Below are positions 11,329 through 23,291 of a stretch of DNA of 64,000 bases, piece by piece; the stretch's first letter is position 1; the number at the start of each line of letters is the position of its first letter. The DNA is from Cloeon dipterum (Eukaryota; Arthropoda; Insecta; Ephemeroptera; Baetidae). The position numbers were made by a program, and so were the translations under genes. The stretch lies in the NCBI RefSeq assembly GCF_949628265.1, contig NC_088788.1, forward strand, positions 7,750,001 through 7,814,000. The letters are read 5' to 3'. A model generated the notes under the pieces. That model worked only from the letters and a program-made list of their open reading frames with translations, made no database searches and was not told the origin of the DNA.

Positions 11329-13313
11329 CTACCAAACTTTGCACGTATCATTTTTATAAGGGCTCATTTTTGAGCCGCGGGGACAGTTCCAAGCCTTGGC
11401 GAAGAGTTGGAAGTTCTTCAGCGGCACGTTGACCCTGAACCTGAAAGGACTCAATCCGGTTTTTTTGCTTAAAATGGTTGATTCCGTGAATTCCGCTGTT
11501 TCGCTCGAGCAGAGAGCCTAAGGAAGCACAAAATTAAGAATAAATTAAATCCTTTAATTTAAACAATTACGTTTGCGTAGGCCAGGAAGAAAAGCTGATC
11601 TGGAGTGTAGCTCTCTAGTCCTTTCAAAGTCTGTTTTTTAGGTACTGGTCTTATTCGTTTGTAAGCGCGGAAGGCAGCTGTGAGTCCGCTGTTGTCAGCA
11701 ATGTTTTCATTCATGGTACTCACGCCGTCAACCTGTCATTAAATTTCATTAAATTCAAATGTATTTTTTCATCTAAGCTTACATCTCCTGTTTCACTTTT
11801 CCTAATTGTTATGAAATTTTGAAACTCCTTGGCATATTGAGCAACGAAACATTCCTTGATTTTCATGAAATTTGCAGCAGTGTCCTGTGTCCATAGCATG
11901 TCAGGTTTGCCAAATTTATCATAATCTAGAGAGAAAAACTATAAAAAGAGGAAGAAACCGAAATATTCTGCAAGACGCACAATACATGGCGTAGCTACGC
12001 GCCAATTCATGGCCAAGAACGGATCCCATCGCTCCATAGTCCAAAGCACTAATTAAAAAATCAGGAAAGTAATTTTTATCAATTTCAACAAAGTTGCGAA
12101 ACTTACTCAAGACCCATTCCAAATAAAGGAGGATTCAAAATCGCCGTTAGAACAGCTTTCCCAAAAAAATCAAAATTCAATTCAAATTCTTATATGAGAA
12201 ATAAATTAAAATAATCATTACGTATTGCGTTTCTTTCAAACGCGTAGAAAGCATTCGTAGCTAACGGATTTATCGATCTTCTAAATTTTTCTGGTGGCTC
12301 GTCATAGACGAAAATCCAAGTTTCATTGCCAACAATCGCAGTGATGTCTTTAACTTTGTCGATTGAAGCATTTTTACTCGTCTCGTCCATCCACTTGCTT
12401 CCGTTTACAATCTTTGCAAACGCACTATTAACGGCGTTGAGCATGTTCCCAAGCTAAAAACCAAATTCATTAGATAGAAATAATGCAATTAAATTGATTA
12501 ATGCATTTTTTACTGCTTTCAATTTTCCGTCTTGTTCGTCTCCCTGGGCAGCACCAAGAATCCATTTGTATTTGTAAATTGTTTCTTTGACACATCGATT
12601 CCTTGTGTCCTCATCAATCTCAGACAGTGATTCAACTGAAAATTTATGATATAGAAACAATTTGATGTTAAATAAAACTTTATGGTTTTTTACTTTCGGT
12701 CTTTGCGCAATGAACTAAATAATTTCGTGCTTGTTCCAGTGAAGAATCATTTCCAAGGATTTCTAAAGAAACGACATATATTAATAGGATTTTTTCTTCT
12801 GTGGCAATAAATTTTATACTGATTAAATCCTCTTTTAGTGAGTCAAAGGCTGAGTCTAAATTAAAAACTTGATTGAATATAGAGATAGATGAGCCATTGA
12901 CAGGATGTTGTTTCATGAAGCCTCCACACGAAAATTGGTAGAAATCATCGCAGGGATCAACGCTCAAATCCATTGAGGCTTGAATACGGACCGCTATATA
13001 TGATAATATGAAATTTTGATTAATCATTTTAAATTTTATAATTGTGAAGAACCTGATTTTTTGCATTCCATCGAACCGCAAGAAGGTTCCCCACTGTCTT
13101 GGTTTTTGGAAGTCTCTGACTCATTTACTGGAAGTGGCTTTGACAGACTTTCTATAAAATGAAGTTTGGTATTTAATATCGTGTCTTAAAAATAAAACCT
13201 TTCCACATACCGTTTAGAGTTGCATTTTGCACGAAAAGTGGGCGTAAATTAATGCAGAATCCTGCATTGATCCCGAATAAGAGACACAGAAGCACCTCCA
13301 CAAATCGGGACAT
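11329..13313 (-). CDS. M13 neprilysin-like gene 5, second zinc His lost (HELAR)
   Basis: The start ATG at 13313 opens a clean signal peptide (MSRFVEVLLCLLFGINAGFC). Further exons: a SCGSMEC-type Cys exon near 13.05-13.15 kb; DLSVDPCDDFYQFSCGGF about 12.82-13.0 kb; an exon near 12.69-12.77 kb; about 12.52-12.64 kb; GSKWMDE about 12.22-12.45 kb; about 12.11-12.15 kb; active-site exon about 11.99-12.05 kb (ALDYGAMGSVLGHELARSYA); about 11.78-11.92 kb; ENIADNSGLTAAF about 11.57-11.73 kb; C-terminal exon 11329-11519 (CPRGSKMSP, ends CKVW). HExxH is HELAR, so the second zinc-binding histidine is missing and catalysis is unlikely. ENxAD and the C-terminal Cys-x-V-W are kept. It is divergently arranged with gene 6, whose start is 390 bases away. 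Confidence 0.78.
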
Positions 13314-13703
13314 GACGCAGTCGAGAGAAAAGCAACTTGTTGAATATCCAAATGTTGTGCGTGTCTTTGACAAATATACAAACAATTGTTACGTGTTCAT
13401 GACCAGCAACTCTTATTTTTAATGTTGAAAGTTAAATTAGCCTTAACACACGATAGTTTTCTGAAGACATCAGATTTTTTTTATTATTTCAAGTTCATAT
13501 ACACCTATGAATTTCTTAAAAATTGAGTAAGAGTAATTTTTAAAGTGCTGCTGCAGTAAAACACCACTCACTCTTATTTACTTTTTAGTTTAATTCATCT
13601 TCACGGGATTAAATTCCAACCTGTAATTTTTACGCAATAATTCTTTATTAAGTAAAAAAAGAGTACAGACACGGTTCTTCTCTTTTCACCAGCATTTCGA
13701 GTC
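13314..13703. promoter_or_regulatory. bidirectional intergenic promoter of M13 genes 5 and 6
   Basis: The two start codons face away from each other across 390 bases with no other gene between, so both promoters must lie here or overlap. The sequence is AT-rich; I see no TATA box I would stand behind. Confidence 0.5.
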
Positions 13704-15648
13704 ATGCATCGCCGCACTTCGTTACTGCTGTGTCTGCTCTCAGCGACAACTGCACTAGGTATTTCAGCTATTTTACTTTTATATTGTTAAAGTGAACTTT
13801 TTTAAATCTTTCCATTGCACATTTAGCTATTTTAGAGGATTCGTTCCACATACCTAGCGAGTATAACAATGAGACACTCGAAATTTGTGATTCCGAGGAA
13901 TGTGAGGCGTCAGGTATTATATAGTTTTGAGCATTAAATCCTTTCAATTTTTATATAATTTAAATTTTCAGCGGATCGTATTTTTAAATCAATAGATTTC
14001 GATGTTGATCCTTGCGCCGATTTCTACCAATTTGCTTGTGGAGGATATATTAAGAATCACTCTGTCAGCGGCAATTCTACTTCAATCCAAGACCAGAGTT
14101 TCAGCTTAACCTCGGCCTACGATGACATCACTAAAAGCTTTGAACGTACAAGCCTCCTTTATAAAGAACCAATTAACTTTACCTCGATTTGCATGATCTA
14201 TTTCAGGAATTCTGGTAGAAGAAAAGGAGCAAAATAGTTTCTTGGAGGATGCCAAAAACAGATTCTATCTCTGCTTGGAAGAGTATATAAGTAAATCTCA
14301 ATCAGATTTTTATTATTTATTCTAAACGCAAGAAATATTCAAACAATACAGACAAATTTCCTGATGTGAGTGCGAAATCAGCTAGGACATTTTGCTTGAG
14401 AACGATAGTTTATTTTTTCAAATGGATCCTTGGTAGTGGTATTTCCGATGAGGCAGAGGAAATTTCCAAAATAACGAAGGTTAATTGTTTCATCTTAACT
14501 ATCATCTTTAATTTTTATAAGAAATATTAAATATATTTTTAGGTTCAGAAAATGCTTGACAACATCAAGGTTGAATTTGCGAAAATGGTAAACAAAAGCG
14601 AGTGGATGGACGATGCGAGCAAAAAGGCATCAATCGATAAAGCAAAAGAAGTCAACGCTACATTTGGTCTTGAAGCATCTTTTCTTTTTACTGACGAGAA
14701 AGACCTGAATGTGATAGCGAAGAATTCCGTCTATGCCCCGAACAAGAATTCAATTGGTCTTTATATGTCGTGCCTCCTATTGCCTATAATCTAAAAAATT
14801 GTACATCATTTCAGCTGTGCTGCCGGCGGCTTTGAATCCTCCATTTCTAGGAATGGGATTAGAGTGCGTTCAATTATAACAAATCGAACAATATTATTTT
14901 TAACTCTTTTATTTTATTTAAAGGGCTTTGGACTATGGAGCAATGGGAGTCATGCTTGGCCATGAGTTGGCGAACAGCTATGCCACGTTTTGTGCGTCTT
15001 GCACCAGCGATTTGTTAAATATTTCATTTCGTTTGTTTTTTTTACGCAGCTCGCGATAAGCATGGAAATTACAATAATTCATTTTGGACACACGGAACAG
15101 TTCGTGCATTCTTAAATATCACTTACCCCCTGGTGGCTCAATACTCAAAGGAATTGGCAGGATTCGTCCGTTTAAGAAAAGGCGTAAGTATATATGTCTG
15201 CCTTTTAAAATAATAAAAAAATGTTATTTAATATTTTTTAAGATTAATGCTTACTATACCTTGTACGAAGACCTTGCAGACAACGCAGGATTGAGAGCTG
15301 CATACCGCGCTTATTTACGCCAAAAAAACCAATCCAAGATATACGCACTGAAAAACCTCGAGGAATATACAAATGAACGTCTATTCTTCCTTTCATACGC
15401 CAACGTAATGGATCAATTTCAAATTAATTAAATTAAAATAACTATCTTCCACATTTTAGCTATTTTGTTCGAGCGAAACTGTTGAATTCACGGAAAAAGC
15501 TATTTTGACGCGATTACCAGGCTACAGTCCCTTCAGATTCAGGGTCAACGAGCCGCTGAAAAATTTTGGCGCATTCTCCCAAGCGTGGGGATGTAACAAA
15601 ACATCCAAGATGTACCTCAATAAAAGTGATAGGTGCAAAATTTGGTAG
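13704..15648 (+). CDS. M13 neprilysin-like gene 6, second zinc His lost (HELAN)
   Basis: Eleven exons: 13704-13758 (signal peptide MHRRTSLLLCLLSATTAL), 13836-13913 (Cys pair ICDSEEC), 13972-14145 (DVDPCADFYQFACGGY), 14207-14290, 14353-14479, 14543-14756 (NKSEWMDD), 14815-14863, 14924-14991 (ALDYGAMGVMLGHELANSY), 15050-15183, 15243-15404 (NAYYTLYEDLADNAGLRAAY), 15460-15648 (HSP-type loop as YSPFRFRVNEP, ends CKIW, stop TAG). All introns are GT-AG and 50-130 bases long. Splice phases agree wherever I checked; the inside of exon 5 is the part I am least sure of base by base. The protein is about 444 aa, far below the usual M13 length. HExxH is HELAN and ENxAD is EDLAD, and CPxG is CNKT, so it is almost certainly a pseudoenzyme. 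A polyadenylation signal AATAAA follows at about 15.69 kb. Confidence 0.82.
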
Positions 15649-18600
15649 ATGTCGGCAGATTTCCAATTTAAAAACTGCATGCTTGTTTGAATAAATAAAA
15701 TTAGTTTTTTTGGGGTTGAACTAAAGTAGAAATTAAATTGCAAAACTTTTATTCGTGGAATTAAAAATGTAAATATTTTAAAATTAAAAATAAAATACCT
15801 GCTTGTTTACCAAAGCTTTTTCTTGTTATTTTTCCAATCCATGATGCGTTCTCTAAAAAAGTAAGTTGAAGGAAGACTTAACAACTAAAGTATGGGATTT
15901 CTTTTTCACTTAGAATAATTATATTCAATATAGAGGATTTCACACAAATTAATCTTTAGGAGGTTTGCTGGCATAACGTAACGTATTATATGGCACTTTT
16001 GAAATAAAAAATGCTCAGCTCGTTTAATAGAAAAAGAGCTTGTTGATTCATGCATCGGCAATAAAGAAAAATAAAAAAGATTAAATAAATAAGATTCTAT
16101 GGGATTTCTATCCCGCAACTCTATTAGGCTATTTTGTCCCTGCGTGTTATTTAAAATATGAATCAAACATTTTTCTTGTTTCATTTGAAAGATATATTAT
16201 GTAAACATGTCAAACAAGAGAGCATTTTGGACTTTGAAGCCATTTTATAACTTCCACTTTTAATGCGTACATTTGTCTGGACAAGACAGCAGTACAAAAA
16301 TCCTATACCGACGATTTTGAGCGCTACCTTTATAGTAACTTTTAATTTCATGTGTCATCCCATTATGGTTTTACTTACTAATTGTTTCTTGTCAGTTTAT
16401 TTCGTGTCATCCGTGTCATCAAATAACTATATTTTGTAACAAAATTGTGAAAGAAACACACGTCAGCTACTTACTGTGAACGTAAAAATTTCATTACGTA
16501 CGACTGGTTCGAGCTCGGGGTATTGAGAGAAGCTTTTCAAATCTTGTTGTTCTTTTTTAAACTTTTAATATCTAGAAAAATCTTCCGAACAATATCTTTT
16601 TTTGTTTTTTGTAAAACTAGTTTAATTCCAACCATCAGAATTGCAAAAATTATCCACTTGGAATGCTGAAACGCGCGCGCGAGAGAAATACTCGGTTGGA
16701 ACTACCCTCATCGATTGCACGTATTAAATGCAGAAAAGAAATGTATGCTATAAACCCATAAGAGCTCTTTTTTCTTTTAGTAATAATTTAATGTTTCAAT
16801 AGCTCTTAACTGTGCAAAAATGGGCACATGTCGCTTTTTAACTCGAGTTTCAAGAAGTAAATCTTTTAATTATAAAATTATCTTTGTTAGCTGTTTTACA
16901 AATATTGCACAAAATTATTTTAAAGAATATAGAGAAGTGAGAGGTGAAATAATAACTCATTACTTCGTGTGTATTTTTCCTATTTTTAACAATAATTTAG
17001 GCTTTATAAAATTTTAAATTCTGTAGATGCACTATTTTTTAAGTTTTATATCATAAAAAATCAATTGCAACAGGAAACCACTGACTGATTTCATTAAATA
17101 TGAAACATATATCAAAGTTGAAAAGCTTGAAAAGTCTAACACTCTACCCAGCCGTAACTATTCGCAGAAGAGGATAAAAAATATGATAAGATATCATGTC
17201 ATAGAGAGAGGGGTGTTTATTCTGTTTGCTGCGGTGTTAAAGGAGGTATAAAATAGGCCTGAAAAAGCTGATATATAATTACATCTTGCGATTTCGCAGA
17301 TTCCCCCTTCTAAACCTTCAGTCAGAAACCCTGTCAGTCTTAAATTTTGAATTGTAGACCTGTGCGAAGAGATATATAGGACTAAATTAGCATCAATTTA
17401 GTAACTGACTTGAAATTATCACCGCAGGGAGGAATTTTTGTCTATGAAGAAATAATCAGACTTTGTCCTTCATTGGTTTCAGTTGCGACTTTCATTATTC
17501 TCAACATTTTTAGGCTCTAACTGGCGGCCTAAACACACAAAACAAAAATAAATAAATTATTTATCTCAACACAGTGTTCGCAACATTGAAAAAGGGCGGG
17601 CTGCTGGAAATTGTCCGAAAAATAATTTCATATAGCAACCTGCTCGTATGATTTGGATAAAAATATCATAGTCTTTTATTAGTAAACAACATTTTACAAT
17701 GGGTTTTGGGATGCTGCTCCTTAGATCTTTCATCTAGGGGAAGTCTATAACTATGTGCTGTCAGTAAAAATAATATCATGGCGCGGCTGAATGTTTCGTC
17801 TTGATAAAAAAATGAGCCAGCCTGCGTTCGACACGGAAGAGATAAAAGCATTTCCTCTTTTGTTCGCTAGATGGCACAAGCATGCAGATGGGCCGATTCG
17901 AATCTGTACACCGTGAGCAAGTCTCAGCACATAAAACGCAAAAAAGTCCTTGAACCAAGGCAACACAAATTTTTCGATTTTTCCGATTCAATAGTTATTT
18001 TTTAAGTAACTATAGAGAAATATGCCTTTTTTGCGCAGAAAATGGTCGAAAATATGAAACTGGATACACACTGGTTTGAATTTTATCTTAGAAGAAGCGC
18101 TACAGTAGTACACAAAACTCTCAAGGCTCCTCCATATGAAGGCCCTTTGGCCTTTGATATATGGATGATTGATAAGAAAACAATAAGTAAAACACAATAC
18201 AGCAATTTACGAAGTTTAAAAATTAAAATTTCTTGGATTGGCTCATAATGTGAAACATCAACTTTGACTTTCATTGTGTCAGTCATATTACTCTCCATGT
18301 TTCTTTCAAGCAAGCGTGGTCTCTCACTACTTTACATCCCTTAAATTAAGGGTGGATAAAATTCTGACCACTTGGAAATATTTTTTGTTTTTACAATTTG
18401 GAAGGAATATTTCTAAAAAGATGACTGCGTGTTAAATTTTATAATATGTTTCACTGGTGGGGGACGAGAGCGAGAGACGAAAAAATATATACGTAAATGT
18501 TGAGGTAGGCGCTTCAGAAAGTCTCGCTGCCCAGCTGGCGTAGACTTTTTATCTGTAGATATTTTTAGAAATATCATTTTTTAAATTTCAAAGTATTACT

Positions 18601-19920
18601 CCATAACCTTTGTTAATTCACACAAATAACCTCAATTCTCATGCTTGGGAAGAAGAAAAAAATTGAAAGATTTTTAATACCTGAAAATGTTTTAAGAGTT
18701 GTGGTGAATGAAACACAACAAGTCAATTTCACTACTGATTAACTTTGTCAAACAAAATCAACAGGGGTGGTTGAAAACTGATGTTCGAAATTAACGTCTC
18801 AAAAAGTCGAAGTTAGTTTGAATAATATTTAATATTGTGTATGACCAATTCAGATGAAATTAGGTTCAATTTTACTGTCAAAAATTACAGTATATTGTTA
18901 CATGAACTAATTAAAAAAGGCATTAATTAGTTTATTAAAATAGTTAATTTGAAAAGAGTTACAATTGAGTTTTCTGGAAAGCTCCGTGTGAGTGTAGAAT
19001 GAATGTGGGGTATCTAGAGCGTACGCGAAATTTCTAGCCTAACGAAATGAGGGAAGTCCGTCACCACAATTTCATCATTGTCAAGTCTTTGACTCTTCAA
19101 CCTTATATAAAAGCTGGTGCCCCAATAAGCTAGTATCTGCATCGGCACCCCAAAACCTATTTATTTACACTATTTTATCTTTATAATGGTTCTGCAGGGC
19201 TATACATTTTCAGTGAGAAGACCTTTGACCTCTCAACGTAATATCTCACATCAGCTTTATATATTTTGCGATCCCTTTTACGCAACACAGGTAAGTCTTT
19301 GAAATGAAATTACATTGCATGCAAATTAAACAGTCACAACGTACACTGCACAATATATAGTCACCCGTTTCTGCATAACGTGTTTAATTTTCCTGTATTA
19401 ATAATAATTAGGGTTTTTTTATCATCATGACAAATATTTTTAAATCGGGAGGGAAGTAGAAATTTTCGATTATTCGCTACGTCAGAACGAATAGATTAAC
19501 TAATTATTGTACAAGCAGTTAAAAGAATCAATTGGAGCACTAGTTTGTATTGCCATTTCGGCTAATCCATATCCCCACACACGCGGATAAGTAAAATTGC
19601 AATATTTAACATCATTTATTATTTATTTATATTTTAATTAGTTTTCAAAATGCATAGTTGCAATTTTAGCTTTTGTTTTGTAAATTAAAGTTGTTCCCCC
19701 AACAGATATGCAATATGAATAAAAACGTGTTGTTGTCATCATGAGTGACACAAATCACTGTGGGAGCGGCGATTGTAGCATTAACTATGCTCACAAACAA
19801 AAAATACGAATTCAAGGAGTGTTGCAAAATCGCAAAACAATGTCGGAAAACAATAGAAATCGCTGTTTCCAAAGCCCGACGCAACCGGAAGGAATATTCT
19901 AGAGTCATTTGAGTCATTAT
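15649..19920. other. long intergenic stretch between the M13 and IAP clusters
   Basis: About 4.3 kb, AT-rich, with no protein family I recognise in any frame. Points noted: an AAAAGTCTAAC motif at 17130 followed by a TATA-like GTATAAAATAGG at about 17.25 kb, and the TATA plus exon candidate at 19104-19290. Several short overlapping frames at 17.67-18.0 kb have no ATG context or splice support. Confidence 0.5.
19104..19290 (+). other. candidate TATA box and first coding exon
   Basis: TATATAA at 19104-19110 is followed 75 bases later by an ATG at 19186 and 35 open codons (MVLQGYTFSVRRPLTSQRN...) that end exactly at a consensus donor, CAG/GTAAGTC, at 19290/19291. I could not find the next exon: the phase (0) does not fit the IAP-A second exon. 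It may be the first exon of an unrecognised gene or an alternative leader for IAP-A. Confidence 0.35.
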
Positions 19921-19930
19921 GAATAAATAA

Positions 19931-19973
19931 AAAAAGTCTAATACCTTGGAATAGCCCGCGCGAAAAGTCTTAC
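19931..19973 (+). promoter_or_regulatory. paired AAAAGTCT motif upstream of IAP-A
   Basis: AAAAAGTCTAAT at 19931 and GAAAAGTCTTAC at 19962 form a direct pair about 31 bases apart. The same paired arrangement is found at 43244/43286 and 51286/51321 in the duplicated upstream blocks of IAP-B' and IAP-E. A role in transcription is inference from recurrence and position. Confidence 0.45.
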
Positions 19974-20037
19974 ACTTGGGAGTAGTCATGGCCAAATAAA
20001 AATCGATTTTAATATCGATATTTTTGTAGCATTAACA

Positions 20038-20153
20038 TAGGGGGCGGATCACGGCAACGCAACCTTGAGAAAAAATGGCAACGCTGGGCATAAGGCAAGC
20101 ATTGTACAGCGTTTCAAGGTCGAGCTAAAAAACGGTGCCGTGATCCGCCCCTA
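20038..20153. mobile_element. small MITE-like inverted-repeat element
   Basis: A 116-base stretch bounded by about 18-base inverted repeats, GGGGCGGATCACGGCA on the left and TGCCGTGATCCGCCCC on the right. It is non-coding and lies about 120 bases upstream of the IAP-A start codon, between the paired AAAAGTCT motif and the ATG. Confidence 0.6.
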
Positions 20154-20270
20154 GGTTATATAGGACGATATTTTAACATCGATATTTTCAGACGATATAT
20201 ATCGATAGTAAAAAACAAGTTGAGGAAATAACAGCCATAGCAGCTGTTTAAGTTCCAGCAGTAGTGAACG

Positions 20271-22862
20271 ATGCAGAGCCGTGCGCATGAAGGACTGCCG
20301 CAAACGCTCCGCGATGGCTCGCAAACGAAATATCCTCTTGGTGTAACTAGCAGGAAACTCAAACAACTCAACCAAAGGTACGATAGTTAATAATTATCGC
20401 TTTTATAATTTATTTTAACACAGGTTTTTGCTGTTAATTTTTTCATTACTGAACCTTTTCTAAACTTACACACACGTATGTAGTTTAAAAACAAGTAAAT
20501 AAAGTCGCCTGGATTGCTTGAATTTGAAAATTTCTTGCATATTTCTAAAATATTTGGCACTTGATAGTAAGAAATAGCCTTGCCAGCTTTGGCTATAACG
20601 TCGTATTTTCACCTGAAGGCTAAAGAGTGATTTAATTTTGTGAGTATGAAAAAGCTAAAAGCTAGACTTTCGTGAGTGCTTACGCGACACGCGTTTTGAT
20701 GAGTGGGGGAGCCACTCTACTGACGATGACGACGCAGCTCTCACAAAAGGCATGCTTTGCCGCGGCGATCGCGTTGGATGAAAACACAATAATGGTTATG
20801 AGCCGCGCTTTGAGCGTGGCAGTTGTTGTTGTTGTTGTTGATGAAGGGAAACCCGAAAAATAAGATTTTAACCTGTTTTTATCAGAGGATTTATAATTGC
20901 TTTTCTATGATATTAAATATTTTGAAAAAATAAGTTTGGTTACAAATAAAATTGATAAAATATTTGAAAATCAAAATTATAATTGATAATAACGAATAGT
21001 TTTTTCATTGATTTAATTCCGTTATTTCTATATTTGGTAAATCTTCAAATAAAACATTTAATTTTGAAACAAAAATTATTTTTTGTATATAATGACATAA
21101 CAAGAATAAAAATAAGAAATTTTTTTCAGGCCTATCGCTGAAGTGGTGGTACCACTACCTCCACTTGATCCAGTACCGTCAACAAATGAAACGCAACAAA
21201 TTAGAACGATTGATATCGCAGGAGGGATTTCAACCTCGCAACATCCCTCGTAAGTAGAAATGATCATATGCTTGAACCCTTTTTACGACGCACGCAAACT
21301 GATGGTACACGCCACTGCTCCATCCTACAGTCTTATTTTAATGCGTGCATTCAAGATCAAGACACAGAAATAATTTATTTAATGTGCTGCAGACCATTGT
21401 GTATCAGTGTATCAATTCAGTCAAAAAAATTAATAATTTGAATAACAGATAAAGCTCGTTTTAACACTTTAAAAAACAAATGGTGAAAACTGTCAGCGAT
21501 CTACTTTAAAAGCTAACATCACATTCATTTTAAATAATGCTAATTTTCAATTTGTGTTTCAGGATACCAGTTACCGCCGAAAGCAGTAGGACGCCTCCGA
21601 CAAATGCACCCCCAGCTTATCCCATCATAGACGAAAATCCGCACGCACTAAATTTAAATTTAAATTTGGCAATGCATCGCTATTTCACATTTCCACTTTT
21701 CTTTCGTCTGACGTATTCCCCTGAAATGCAACACATGCTGGCGGAGCTAGGATTTTACTTCCTGATCGACGGTGTGCGTGCTTTTTTGCGCTGTCACTTT
21801 TGCAAATTGGTCATCAGTGCTGAAGAATTTCAGCACTATTTTGGCAAAGGCATTAAAAACACCCTAACGATTCTTGCAAAAAAATTGAATTGCACAATTG
21901 CCTTTGAAGATTCTAAAAATGTGCCGATGGGAGAGGACGTTGACAGCTTATTGAATTACAAATTTGAGGCCCATCGTCTCTTTTCTTTGATGAAAAAGAT
22001 GAACTGGCAGTTTGTGAAACCTTTTGGACTAGCGAAAAGTGGATTTTATTACACTGGAGATGGTGACAACGTCAGGTGTGCTTTTTGCAACCTGGAAGTT
22101 CGAGGATGGGAAGAGGGAGACACGCCGGACGGTGAGCACAGGCGTTGGAATCCAAACTGCCCATTTTTGAAGAGCCAAAAAAGTGTATTCAACATACCTA
22201 TTGGAAGTGAACAGACTGAAATGAAACATGACGGCCTATCGAAGATAAACATTGGCACCAACCCCTTTGCTGTGCCGGAGGGATTGAAGAAATATGGAAC
22301 CAATGTTAGATTTGTAAGACAAAGCTACGCTTTTCTTGTGACCTCTCACGCATTGAATATCCATGATTGGTCTGCACCTTTAAACCCGAAATACGCCACT
22401 TTCAACAGCCGAATCAATTCATTCAAGAACTATTGGCCAAAAAGTCTCAAGCAAACGCCCCTAGAAATGGCCCTCGCTGGTTTCTTTTACACAGGAACTG
22501 GTGATCGAGCCATTTGCTTTCACTGCAATTTGGGTTTGAAAGATTGGGACCCCAACGACGATCCTTACGTCCAACACTGCAAGTGGAACTCAAGCTGCCA
22601 GTATCTCCTGATGCGCAAGGGCTCCAGTTTCATGAAAGAAGTTCTACATTACGACCAGAAGAAGGAAAGCTTAGTTGTAACCACCAAGGAGCACCATGAT
22701 GGTGCTTTGAACTGTTCAATATGCAGGTCGAAAGAAGTGTCAAAAGTTAATTTACCTTGTGGTCACATAACATTTTGTAACACCTGTTCTGAACCTCTTT
22801 GCACTGTTTGCAAAGGTGAAATAATCGCTGAAATTAAATTAGTAGGCTTTGCTGACTGGTAA
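20271..22862 (+). CDS. IAP-A: inhibitor-of-apoptosis protein, pseudo-BIR, BIR1, BIR2, RING
   Basis: Three exons joined by splice phase: 20271-20377, 21130-21249 and 21563-22862, giving about 508 aa. IAPs block caspases through BIR domains and ubiquitinate targets through the RING. The first two exons add about 76 residues, rich in Pro, Ser and Thr (VVVPLPPLDPVPSTNETQQ), not seen in the other copies. Then: pseudo-BIR about 110-190 (AMHRYFTFP, LAELGFYF, CHFC, but no normal His/Cys ligand pair); BIR1 about 208-280 with C248, C251, H268, C275; BIR2 about 355-430 with C394, C397, H414, C421 and a DIAP1-like DWDPNDDP core; RING with ligands C460, C463, C475, H477, C481, C484, C489, C492. The stop codon abuts a hairpin MITE at 22863, so the 3' UTR must start in that element. 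An in-frame ATG at 21537 lies in intron 2 and is not the likely start. Confidence 0.85.
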
Positions 22863-23291
22863 TTGACCAGTTGTATAAACCCTTAGTGTTAGAAGCCGCC
22901 AACAGATAGCGCAATCATAGACTTTCTTAAAAATTTAGTTTCAAGGCACTTCCGCTTCGATTTCAGATTCAATCCTGCTATTGTGCATTATTCACTTAAT
23001 ATTCTTTCTTTTTAAGTGCTGAAAACCAAAATCGGTTAAGCTATTCGCCGTAGAAACATTGGAAAAGATTTGTATTAAAAAAATAGTTTTTCACGATTCT
23101 ATGGGGATTTGCCTAACCGATTTTAGTTTTCAGATCGTCAAAAGAAAATATATTAAGTGATGAAATGCTCAGTAGTGGGATTGAGTTTTAAATCGTGGCG
23201 AAAGTGCCTTAAAACTAAATTTTTAAGAAAGTCTATGGTTGCGCCATCTGTTGACGGCTTCGAACACAAAGGGTTTATACAACAGGTCAAT
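22863..23291. mobile_element. hairpin MITE, copy 1
   Basis: About 430 bases made of two inverted arms of roughly 170-200 bases around a short centre. The left arm reads TTGACCAGTTGTATAAACCC and the right arm ends in its near reverse complement; inner arm sequence (AAAAATTTAGTTTCAAGGCA) is also mirrored. It carries no open frame. A second copy lies at 47178-47606. It starts directly after the IAP-A stop codon. Confidence 0.8.

Noticed and set aside
17666-17991. Several overlapping minus-strand frames near 17.7-18.0 kb
   Set aside because: Three frames overlap, none shows a domain, a signal peptide or splice support, and the composition looks like chance openness.
21537-21562. ATG at 21537 as the start of IAP-A
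   Set aside because: It lies before a good acceptor (TTTCAG at 21562), and the upstream exons join at this point in matching phase.
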